Positions 1-6,696 of a stretch of 33,773 nt of DNA are shown piece after piece. This stretch comes from Kutzneria sp. GTDB taxonomy: Bacteria; Actinomycetota; Actinomycetes; Mycobacteriales; Pseudonocardiaceae. A program made the position numbers and the translations under genes. The notes beneath the pieces are model-generated. The model had not been told where the DNA came from. It saw only the letters and a list, made by a program, of their open reading frames with translations, and made no database searches. The stretch covers positions 1 to 33,773 of the forward strand of contig JAFAZC010000088.1 of the NCBI GenBank assembly GCA_019239965.1, read 5' to 3'. The stretch's first letter is position 1; every line of letters begins with the position of its first letter.

Positions 1-34
1 CGCTAAGTCTGGCACAGATGTGTCATACTCCAAT
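1..34. other. Non-homologous edge of the tadA fragment, possible mobile-element end
   Basis: Reading the minus strand, the tadA frame is normal up to the two Thr codons that end Walker A (positions 40-35). From position 34 to the window edge no residue fits the family, which normally continues with a hydrophobic helix (LL-AALL type). About 16 of these 34 bases are G or C, clearly less than in the flanking gene. This would fit the terminus of an insertion sequence or a deletion junction, but only 34 bases are visible and no inverted repeat or transposase can be shown. Confidence 0.3.
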
Positions 35-640
35 GGTGGTCTTGCCCGACGCGGTCGGACCAACGACGAGAAAGGCCAGCCGTGCCGACACGATCGCGGT
101 AAGGAGCCGCTCGTCGGCCAGCCCGAACGTACCCATCCCGCGCAACGCGGACAGGTCGTGCACCGCGGGCCGAAGCACACGCAGCGACAGGCACGTGCCG
201 TAAGCCGCGATCGGTGTTAGCACGGCGTGCAACCGGATCCGGTTCATCGGGCCACCGCCAGGCAGCCATGCATCCACGTAGGGCTGGGCGTCGTCCAGTC
301 GTCGCCCAGCGGCCAACGCGAGGCGCTGAGCCAGCCTGCGCACCGAGTCGTCGTCACGGAACCGCACATCGCAGCGGCGCAGGCCGTCCCGACCGTCGAC
401 CCAGACCTGGTCTGGACCGGTCACCAGCACATCGGTCGTGTGCGGATCGCGCAACAGCGGGTCGAGCACGCCGGCACCGACGAATTCCTGCTTGAGCACC
501 CGGAGCGCACCGAGCACGTCCATGTCGCTCGCGACGCCGCCGACCTCCGCGCGGACCGCCTCCGCCGTGGCCGCCGACGTGATGGGCACGCCACCACTGG
601 CCAATCGCTGCCGCACTCGGTCAACGAGATCACCGGGCAT
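23..640 (-). pseudogene. TadA/CpaF-family pilus assembly ATPase, truncated after Walker A
   Basis: This is the N-terminal part of a type II/IV secretion ATPase of the TadA (CpaF) family, which powers Flp pilus assembly at the cytoplasmic membrane. Visible are the N-terminal helical domain, the strand-rich segment around TTDVLVTGPDQVWVDG, and a Walker A motif GPTASGKTT. A stop follows three codons after the motif, so the Walker B and Asp box regions are missing and the 205-aa product could not hydrolyse ATP. I chose the ATG at 640 because it overlaps the end of ssd by 11 bp; the frame is open further upstream but lacks homology there. The orthologous position in M. tuberculosis is Rv3659c. The break may be a true disruption or a junction at the window edge; only sequence to the left can decide. 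Confidence 0.7.
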
Positions 641-1726
641 CGTCGACACCGCACAGCGCACCGAATGCCACCGCCGCCGCGGCCGCGAGCGGTCCCCTCG
701 ACCGGTCTGGCGGCCGACCGCCCTCAAGGGAGCCGGCAAGCCGAGGCTCGGACTTCATCACCGACAGCAGCGGCAGCCCAACAGCCTTGGCAACGTCGTC
801 GGCGCGCAGGCCACCCGGCGCAGGTCCACGTACCAGCACCATCGCATGGGCGGTCTTGTCGAGAAGCTGCGTGACGACCTGCCTCGCGGCAGCGCATGCT
901 CGCACCTCGGCCGGCACCACCACGACCGTGAGGTCAGCGCGGTCCAGCACAGCGCGCGAGGACTCGTTCTGATGCCGGGGCAGGTCGCAGACGACCACCT
1001 CGCCGCCGCGCCGGGCCGACGTCACCACGGTCGACACCGCCTGTTCGTCGAGCGTCGCGGTGGTCCGATCGCAGGACAGCAAGGTGAGTCGGTTGCCTCC
1101 CCGCTGCCGGCCGAGCAGAGCGGAGTGCAGCGCCGAAGCGCTCACCCGACCACCGCTGAGGCGCAGTTCGGGCCATCGAAGGCCGGACTCGGTCTCGGCT
1201 CCCAGCACGAGGTCGAGTCCGCCTCCCATTGGGTCACAATCGACAAGCAGCGCTCGACGGTCCGCGCGCAGCGCGGCGAACCCAACCGCCGCGGCGAACC
1301 CACCGCCGCGGCGAACGTCGACGCGCCCGCCCCACCGCGACCGCCTACCACGGCGAGGATCCGGCCGCTGTCGTCCGCCGGCCCCTCCACGGCGTCGGCG
1401 AACGCACCAGCCAACCACGGTTCGGCTGCTGGAAGCCCGACCACCCGTTCGGCCCCAACGGCGACCCCGCGCTCGAACAGCGCCGGCGGCGGCACGCCGC
1501 GCGCGACCAACACCACACCCGACCGGCGCGGCAGGCTCGCCTGCTCACAGCCCGCGGCGGCCTCGTCGTCGAGCACGATGAGCGGCGCACGAGCCCACCT
1601 GCCACGGATGGCCGCGATGTCGGGCGCGCGTTCCAGTTCGCAGCCCGCGGCCGCGGCAACCCGCAGTAGGTCATCGAGCAGATCTTCGTCGTCGACCACA
1701 GCCACCGGTCTCGTCCGCTCCGTCAT
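630..1726 (-). pseudogene. ssd: Ssd/CpaE-like septum-site-determining protein, frameshifted by a 17-bp duplication
   Basis: Family: Ssd (Rv3660c type), a MinD/CpaE-like P-loop protein with an N-terminal pseudo-receiver domain, linked to Tad pili and septum regulation. The frame from the ATG at 1726 (AGGGGG Shine-Dalgarno about 9 nt upstream) reads the receiver-like domain and the deviant Walker motif VGGRGGAGAST. It then runs out of register at about 1300 and stops at 1142, giving about 194 aa. The rest of the protein (ALLVDCDPMGGGLDLVLG, CDLPRHQ, TVVVVPAEVRA) is in the next frame down to 630. A near-perfect tandem repeat of 18 and 17 bp (1281-1298, 1299-1315) sits exactly at the switch. Removing the 17-bp copy restores one 359-codon frame of the usual family spacing. 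The gene therefore looks recently broken, unless the duplication is an assembly error. Confidence 0.85.
1281..1315. repeat. Tandem repeat (18 + 17 bp) that breaks ssd
   Basis: On the plus strand the unit cccaaccgccgcggcgaa (1281-1298) is followed at once by the same unit lacking one a (1299-1315). A third, partial match precedes it at about 1274-1280. The second copy is 17 bp long and shifts the frame of ssd. Slipped-strand duplication in a GC-rich repeat is the likely origin. Confidence 0.9.
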
Positions 1727-1816
1727 GCGCTCCATCCCCCTGTCTTCCGCCGTTGTCGCGCCAGGGATCCACGATGACCGACACATCGCGGATGCCGACC
1801 CGGTCGAAGATCCAGA

Positions 1817-1843
1817 TGTGGACAACTGAGCGCCTGTGCATAA
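1817..1843. promoter_or_regulatory. Two DnaA-box-like 9-mers
   Basis: The minus strand reads ttgtccaca at 1825-1817, which is a perfect actinobacterial DnaA box, and ttatgcaca at 1843-1835, one mismatch from the Escherichia coli consensus. They lie 18 bp apart in the leader region between ssd and the 6C RNA. A similar pair of related words occurs near 11322-11347. Function as DnaA targets is inference from the consensus alone. Confidence 0.3.
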
Positions 1844-1959
1844 CTCGGACTCCGACAGGCCCGGCAGCGGTCTCGTGTGTCAGACCATCGGGGCACGATG
1901 GAGCGGGGACACATGTACACGTCGTTGGAGTCCAGCTGGAACGTGCGGGCATGCGGACA

Positions 1960-2049
1960 TGACGCGACCCCCGTCAGGGGGGAGGGACGGGGGTCGCCTG
2001 TGGTTCAGCCCTGGGGGGTTGGACTGAACGTTCCGGACAGCGGCCGGAC
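1960..2049 (-). ncRNA. 6C small RNA (B11-type)
   Basis: Read on the minus strand there are two adjacent stem-loops, each with six consecutive cytosines in the loop, the defining trait of the actinobacterial 6C RNA. The first has a 6-bp stem gttcag/ctgaac (2029-2024 with 2008-2003) plus two GC pairs and a loop holding C6 at 2018-2013. The second has a perfect 12-bp stem (1997-1986 with 1975-1964) and a 10-nt loop holding C6 at 1982-1977. A TACAGT hexamer at 2061-2056 could be the -10 box and predicts a 5' end near 2049. The place between ssd and the HAD gene is that of M. tuberculosis B11 between Rv3660c and Rv3661. No T-tract follows the second stem, so the 3' end is approximate. Confidence 0.85.
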
Positions 2050-2127
2050 GGCCCTACTGTAGCCTCCGGCCGAGGATGGTGCTTATCATCCGTTCGCGGG
2101 ATACAGGAGAACGGCTCCGTCGGCACC

Positions 2128-2133
2128 TATGCT
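2128..2133 (+). promoter_or_regulatory. -10 box of a leaderless promoter for the HAD gene
   Basis: TATGCT ends six bases before the GTG start codon at 2140. This spacing would start transcription at or next to the start codon, as in many actinobacterial leaderless mRNAs. No convincing -35 or ribosome-binding site is seen. Confidence 0.5.
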
Positions 2134-2139
2134 GACCGG

Positions 2140-2967
2140 GTGCATCAAGGCAACAGCTCGCGTGTTGCGGCGTTCTTCGATCTGGACAAGACGGTCATCG
2201 CCAAGTCCAGCATGCTGGCCTTCAGCCGCCCCTTCTTCCAGGAGGGACTGATCAACCGCAGGGCCGTGCTCAAGAGCGCATACGCCCAGTTCGTGTTCAT
2301 GCAGGGTGGTGCCGACTCGGATCAGATCGAGCGGATGCGCACCCACATCACCGCACTGTGCGAGGGCTGGGACGTCGAACAGGTGCGGTCGATCGTCGAA
2401 GAGGCGCTACACGACATCGTGGACCCACTGGTCTACAAGGAGGCGACCCAGCTCATCGCCGAACATCGCGGCAAGGGGCACGACATCGTGGTGGTCTCCG
2501 CCTCCGGACACGAGATCGTCGCCCCCATCGCCGACATGCTCGGCGCGACCCACTGCCTCGCGACCCGAATGGTCGTCGTCGACGGGCGCTACACCGGCGA
2601 GGTCGACTTCTACTGCTACGCCAAGAACAAGGCGGTGGCCATCAAGCAGTTGGCCGAGGCCAACGGCTACCGGCTCGAGGAGTGCTACGCCTACTCCGAC
2701 TCGGCGACCGACCAGTCGATGCTGGCCGCCGTCGGGCACCCCACGGCGGTGAATCCGGACCGGGAGCTGAAGAAGATCGCGACACAGTTGGACTGGCCGG
2801 TGCTGACCTTCTCCAACCCCATTTCGCTTCGTGCCAGGATCTCGACGCCGTCGGGCACGGCGGTAGCGGCGACGGCGATCGGACTCGGCGCGGTCGCCGC
2901 CGTCGGCTTCGCCTGGTACGGCCTGCGTAGGCATCGGGGCCGCGGCGAGCTGGACACCTCGGGCTGA
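2140..2967 (+). CDS. HAD-IB family phosphatase (SerB-like) with C-terminal membrane anchor
   Basis: The 275-aa protein belongs to the HAD superfamily subfamily IB (phosphoserine-phosphatase-like), orthologous in position to M. tuberculosis Rv3661. The nucleophile motif is FFDLDKT (Asp14 and Asp16), motif II is the Ser of VVSASG near residue 119, and motif III/IV is the SDSATD segment near 187-192. A hydrophobic stretch at about 242-260 followed by a basic tail suggests a single membrane anchor with the catalytic domain in the cytoplasm. The physiological substrate is not known. The start is a GTG with a TATGCT box six bases upstream, so translation is probably leaderless. The gene diverges from the 6C RNA and the ssd remnant. 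Confidence 0.85.
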   Translation: MHQGNSSRVAAFFDLDKTVIAKSSMLAFSRPFFQEGLINRRAVLKSAYAQFVFMQGGADSDQIERMRTHITALCEGWDVEQVRSIVEEALHDIVDPLVYKEATQLIAEHRGKGHDIVVVSASGHEIVAPIADMLGATHCLATRMVVVDGRYTGEVDFYCYAKNKAVAIKQLAEANGYRLEECYAYSDSATDQSMLAAVGHPTAVNPDRELKKIATQLDWPVLTFSNPISLRARISTPSGTAVAATAIGLGAVAAVGFAWYGLRRHRGRGELDTSG

Positions 2968-3401
2968 AACACAAGGCCTGGTAACGAAAACAACCCGAAG
3001 AGATTGCGGTCTCGCACGCACCGCGGGCGACACGCCCACGCCCTCCCTCCGCCCATCCCCCACTCGGAGGTAGTCGTGCGCGGCGGAACTATCATGCCCC
3101 CCAGCCTCACGCGATTTCCTCACCGAGAGCGACTTGAACGGTGCACCCGTCTGTGCCCTTGATGTGACGGCCAACACGCACTAGAAAGGTAGTGCGGACT
3201 TCTGGTCGGCTAGGGACGGAGCGGAAGAGAAGCGCTGTCCACCCCGAGGGAACTCCGTGCACGGACATCAGGCACCCACGCACAGCACGCCGCGGGAGGC
3301 ATGTCGTCTGGGGCTGCGTACCGGGACGCCGGACGCCGAGCACCCTACTGGTACGACACAGTTGCACGCCTGGTAACCGGATGACTCCGTGCTAGCGGAC
3401 T

Positions 3402-3441
3402 AGTGGGCTTCGCCCTACGGCAACGTAGGGCGAAGCCCACT
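3402..3441. terminator. Perfect 18-bp hairpin with GCAA tetraloop
   Basis: Arms at 3402-3419 and 3424-3441 are exactly complementary, enclosing the loop gcaa, a GNRA-type tetraloop. No T-tract follows on either strand, which is common for actinobacterial terminators. It lies 430 bp downstream of the HAD gene and 210 bp upstream of nagZ, so it may insulate the nagZ operon or end an unannotated transcript. Confidence 0.55.
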
Positions 3442-3564
3442 GTCACGTTCAGTCGTTGCTGACGTCAGCCGGGATTCCGAAACGGCTGTGCACGGCGCAG
3501 CGGCGCACGCACGTTCGTCGTCGGCATACGGCATCAGGGTGAACCGGCCCGCCGTAAGCCCCGG

Positions 3565-3627
3565 TTGCCCCCCTTTCTGTGGCGTGAGTAACTTACTGTG
3601 TCGCTCATCGTTCGGTGAGAACTTTCC
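3565..3627 (+). promoter_or_regulatory. nagZ promoter with two candidate MurR operators
   Basis: TTGCCC (3565-3570) and TAACTT (3589-3594) are spaced by 18 bp and form a plausible sigma-A promoter. The -10 lies within AGTAACTTACT (3587-3597), an inverted repeat of 5-bp arms around one central base. A second related word GAGAACTTTCC (3617-3627) lies exactly 30 bp downstream, about three helical turns. A third copy covers the -10 of murR at 8487-8497. Assignment to the MurR protein encoded in the cluster is inference. Confidence 0.5.
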
Positions 3628-3654
3628 GCCAATGGGAGCTCGTGGGAGGCAGCA

Positions 3655-5457
3655 GTGGTCAAGCGGAATGCACTGTGGCGTCCACTCGTCGCCGTCACGG
3701 CGGCCCTGACGGCCACCGCAATGGCCGCCCCGGTGGCGAGCGCCGCCGGGCGAGCGGCGGACAATTCGATCGTGAGCCAGGCCTCCGTACGCTCCCTGAT
3801 GCAGCGGATGACTCTGGAGGAGAAGGTCGGCCAGCTCTTCATGACCTACGCCTACGGGTCCTCGGCCGGCACGGTGGACGGGCGCAACCAGGCGGAGTTC
3901 GGCGTCGACACGCCCGCCCAGGTCGTACAGAAGTACCACCTCGGAGGCGCCATTTACTTCGCGTGGTCGGACAGCGTCAACAACCCCACCCAGATCGCCA
4001 GGCTCTCCAACGGCCTACAGCAGGCCGCTCTCTCGTCTGGTGCACGCATACCGCTGCTGATCTCCACCGACCAGGAGGAAGGTGTCGTCACACGGATCGG
4101 CCCGCCGGCGACCACCCTGCCGGGCAGCATGGCACTCGGGGCCACCCGCAGCACGGCCAGTGCCGAGAAGGCGGCCACCATCACCGGTCACGAACTGCGT
4201 GCGATGGGCGTCAACATGGACAACGCGCCCGACGCCGACGTCAATGTGAACCCGGCCAATCCGGTCATCGGCGTGCGCTCGTTCAGCTCCGACCCGACGC
4301 TGGCGGCACAGATGGTGGGCGCACAGATTCGCGGCTACCAGAACAGCGGACCGACGACCAGCACGGTGTCCGCGACCGCCAAGCACTTCCCCGGTCACGG
4401 CGACACGGCCACCGACAGCCACACCGGCCTGCCCATCATCGATCACGACAAAGCAACGTGGGAGAAGGTGGACGCGCCCCCGTTCCGGGCCGCGATCGCC
4501 GCCGGCACCGACGTGATCATGACCGCACACATCGTGTTTCCCAAGATCGACTCCTCCGGTGACCCGTCGACGCTCTCGCATACCGTGCTGACCGGCATGC
4601 TGCGGAACGAACTCGGTTACCGCGGCATGGTCATCACCGACTCGCTGAAGATGGACGGCGTCCGGCAGAAGTACCCCGACGCCGAGATACCCGTCCGCGC
4701 GCTCGAGGCCGGCGCCGACATGCTACTGATGCCGATGCATCTCGAGCTGGCCGTGAACAGCGTGCTCGACGCTGTCCGGAGCGGACGGATTTCCGAACAG
4801 CGCATCGACGAGAGTGTGAATCGCATCCTCACCGTCAAGTTCAACCGCGGTGTGCTGTTCCACCCGCTCGTCGATCCCTCGGCGGTCACCAGGACCGTGG
4901 GCACTCATGGCAACAAGGTCACCGCCCAGCAGATCACCGATGCCTCCATCACCGTGCTGCGTAACGACGACAGGATCCTGCCCGTGTCACACTCGCCGAA
5001 CTCGGTGCTGATCACCGGTTGGGGCGACGACACGATGACAGCGCTGACGGGCTCGATGACGGCACGCGGAATCAAGGCGACCGCGCTGCACACTGGTGAC
5101 GCTCCGAGCGCTTCGACCAACGCCGGAGCGGTCGCGGCGGCCATGAACAGCGATCTGGTCGTCGTGTTGACCAATGGCGCGGTCGGTGACAGCGGACAGC
5201 GGGACCTGGTGCGGCAACTAGGCGCCACCGGCAAGCCGGTCATCGCCGTCTGCGTCGGCAGGCCGTACGACCCGGCCTCAGTGCCCGAGGCCAAGACCTG
5301 GATCGATACCTACTCGTCGACGCCGGTGTCGATGGAGTCGCTGACGAAGGTGATCTTCGGTGAGGTCGGTCCACACGGAAAACTCCCGGTGAGCATCCCC
5401 GACCCGGCCGACCCCAGTACCGATGCCTACCCGTTCGGCGCCGGGATAACCTGGTGA
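3655..5457 (+). CDS. nagZ: Exported beta-N-acetylglucosaminidase, GH3 family NagZ type
   Basis: The 600-aa enzyme releases terminal GlcNAc from cell-wall fragments. Residues 1-31 form a Sec signal peptide (basic start, hydrophobic core, APVASAAG cleavage region) with no lipobox, so it is secreted or wall-associated. The GH3 N-terminal barrel carries the NagZ-specific loop KHFPGHGDTATDSH at 243-256, which supplies the His/Asp acid-base dyad, and the nucleophile Asp329 in VITDSLKM. A C-terminal GH3 domain follows, as in Bacillus subtilis NagZ (YbbD) and unlike the short Gram-negative enzymes. The start is GTG at 3655 with GGGAGG at 3644-3649. Its stop overlaps the start of namZ by 4 nt. The cluster nagZ-namZ-amiE-murR-murQ matches the muropeptide recycling set of B. 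subtilis. Confidence 0.93.
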   Translation: MVKRNALWRPLVAVTAALTATAMAAPVASAAGRAADNSIVSQASVRSLMQRMTLEEKVGQLFMTYAYGSSAGTVDGRNQAEFGVDTPAQVVQKYHLGGAIYFAWSDSVNNPTQIARLSNGLQQAALSSGARIPLLISTDQEEGVVTRIGPPATTLPGSMALGATRSTASAEKAATITGHELRAMGVNMDNAPDADVNVNPANPVIGVRSFSSDPTLAAQMVGAQIRGYQNSGPTTSTVSATAKHFPGHGDTATDSHTGLPIIDHDKATWEKVDAPPFRAAIAAGTDVIMTAHIVFPKIDSSGDPSTLSHTVLTGMLRNELGYRGMVITDSLKMDGVRQKYPDAEIPVRALEAGADMLLMPMHLELAVNSVLDAVRSGRISEQRIDESVNRILTVKFNRGVLFHPLVDPSAVTRTVGTHGNKVTAQQITDASITVLRNDDRILPVSHSPNSVLITGWGDDTMTALTGSMTARGIKATALHTGDAPSASTNAGAVAAAMNSDLVVVLTNGAVGDSGQRDLVRQLGATGKPVIAVCVGRPYDPASVPEAKTWIDTYSSTPVSMESLTKVIFGEVGPHGKLPVSIPDPADPSTDAYPFGAGITW

Positions 5458-6689
5458 GCCTGCCCCGGAGGGCCTTCCTCGCCGCCTCGGCGGTGGCCGC
5501 GTCAGCGCCCACCCTGACGGCGGCCGCCCAGGCTGCCCGACGATTAGCCGGGGCTGACGTCCTGGCGGCCGAGGGCTACCAGCGGCTGCGCGGACGCAAG
5601 GTCGGAGTGCTCACGAATCCGACGGGCGTACTGGAGAGCCTGGCACACATCGTCGATGACATGACGGCGCACGGAGTGCGGCCGGTGGCCGCGTTCGGTC
5701 CCGAGCATGGCTTCCGTGGCACTGCCCAGGCGGGCGGCTCGGAAGGCAGCTACACCGATCCACACACCGGAATACCAGTGTATGACGCCTACAACGTGAC
5801 TCCAGAGGCGTTGGCGGCGATGTACCGCAAGGTCGGCGTCGACACGGTGGTGTTCGACATCGCCAACGTCGGCGCACGGTTCTATACCTACACCTGGACG
5901 ATGTACATCGCGATGCAGGCGGCGGTGTCAGTCGGCGCGTCGTTCGTGGTTCTCGACCGGCCGAACCCGATCGGCGGGCAGGCGTTCGGGCCACAGCTGG
6001 ACCCGGCCTACGCCACACTCGTCGGACTCAAGCCAATAGTGCAGCAGCCCGGCATGACCGTCGGCGAACTGGCCGGCATGTTCGACGCCGAGTTCCTGCC
6101 CACTGACACAGGAGGCCGCCGGCTGCCCAGCCTGGATATCGTGCGGGCCGTCGGCTGGCATCGGAGTGACCTCTTCGAAGGTCAGTGGATTCCGCCGAGT
6201 CCCAACATGCCGACCCTGGACACGGCGCTGCTCTATCCGGGCACGTGCCTTTTCGAGGGCACGACCATCTCGGCGGGCAGAGGGACGACAAGGCCGTTCG
6301 AGACGATCGGCGCTCCCGGCATCGACTGGCGATGGGCAGAGGAGCTCAACGCACTCCGCCTTCCTGGCGTGCTGTTCCGCGAGAACTACTTCGTGCCGAC
6401 GTTCAACAGATACGTCGGCGAGACCTGTGGCGGAGTCCAGGTCCACCTCACGGACCGCGAACGGGTGGACGCGATCCGCACCGCCGTCGCGATGATCGTA
6501 ACGGCCAGGCACCTGTACCCGGACCTGTTCGGCTGGATCAACGACAACTGGGTCGACAAGCTCAGCGGCTCGGATCGGCTACGGCGGATGGTGGATGCTG
6601 GAGCTGGAGTCGATGAGGTGACAGGAGCTTGGAGCGACGAACTCGCCGCATTCCGCCGTAAGCGAGTGCGGTATCTCCTCTACCTATGA
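5454..6689 (+). CDS. namZ: Exo-beta-N-acetylmuramidase NamZ (DUF1343, GH171), Tat-exported
   Basis: The 411-aa protein is of the DUF1343 family, whose B. subtilis member YbbC/NamZ cuts MurNAc from the non-reducing end of glycan strands. The N-terminus LPRRAFLAASAVAASA is a twin-arginine signal, so the folded enzyme is likely exported by Tat. Family motifs seen are KVGVLTNPTG (about 50-59), FGPEHGFRG (81-89, with Glu84 in the proposed catalytic region), DIANVGARFYTYTWT, LDRPNPIGG and the FEGTTISAGRGTTRPFE segment. It starts with GTG in a GTGA overlap with nagZ, suggesting translational coupling. Acting alternately with NagZ it would strip glycan chains to GlcNAc and MurNAc outside the cell. 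Confidence 0.9.
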   Translation: MSLPRRAFLAASAVAASAPTLTAAAQAARRLAGADVLAAEGYQRLRGRKVGVLTNPTGVLESLAHIVDDMTAHGVRPVAAFGPEHGFRGTAQAGGSEGSYTDPHTGIPVYDAYNVTPEALAAMYRKVGVDTVVFDIANVGARFYTYTWTMYIAMQAAVSVGASFVVLDRPNPIGGQAFGPQLDPAYATLVGLKPIVQQPGMTVGELAGMFDAEFLPTDTGGRRLPSLDIVRAVGWHRSDLFEGQWIPPSPNMPTLDTALLYPGTCLFEGTTISAGRGTTRPFETIGAPGIDWRWAEELNALRLPGVLFRENYFVPTFNRYVGETCGGVQVHLTDRERVDAIRTAVAMIVTARHLYPDLFGWINDNWVDKLSGSDRLRRMVDAGAGVDEVTGAWSDELAAFRRKRVRYLLYL

Positions 6690-6696
6690 GGTGCGC

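Larger units (their letters stand above)
2968..3654. other. 687-bp intergenic region
   Basis: I see no convincing gene here. The open frames on both strands lack family motifs and a ribosome-binding site. What can be seen is an 18-bp perfect hairpin (3402-3441) and, at the right end, the nagZ promoter with two candidate operators (3565-3627). Confidence 0.6.

Noticed and set aside
438-1829. 463-codon plus-strand open frame
   Set aside because: It is the antisense shadow of ssd and tadA: Pro/Ser/Arg-rich translation, no motif, no ribosome-binding site.
3107-3367. 86-codon minus-strand open frame in the 687-bp gap
   Set aside because: No motif, no Shine-Dalgarno and no sign of conservation can be seen; kept out of the gene list.
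2968-3400. Structured RNA such as RNase P RNA, tmRNA or a riboswitch in the gap
   Set aside because: None of the conserved core words of these RNAs could be found on either strand.
3415-3939. 174-codon minus-strand open frame across the nagZ start
   Set aside because: Covers the nagZ promoter, signal peptide and the hairpin in antisense; composition is that of a shadow.
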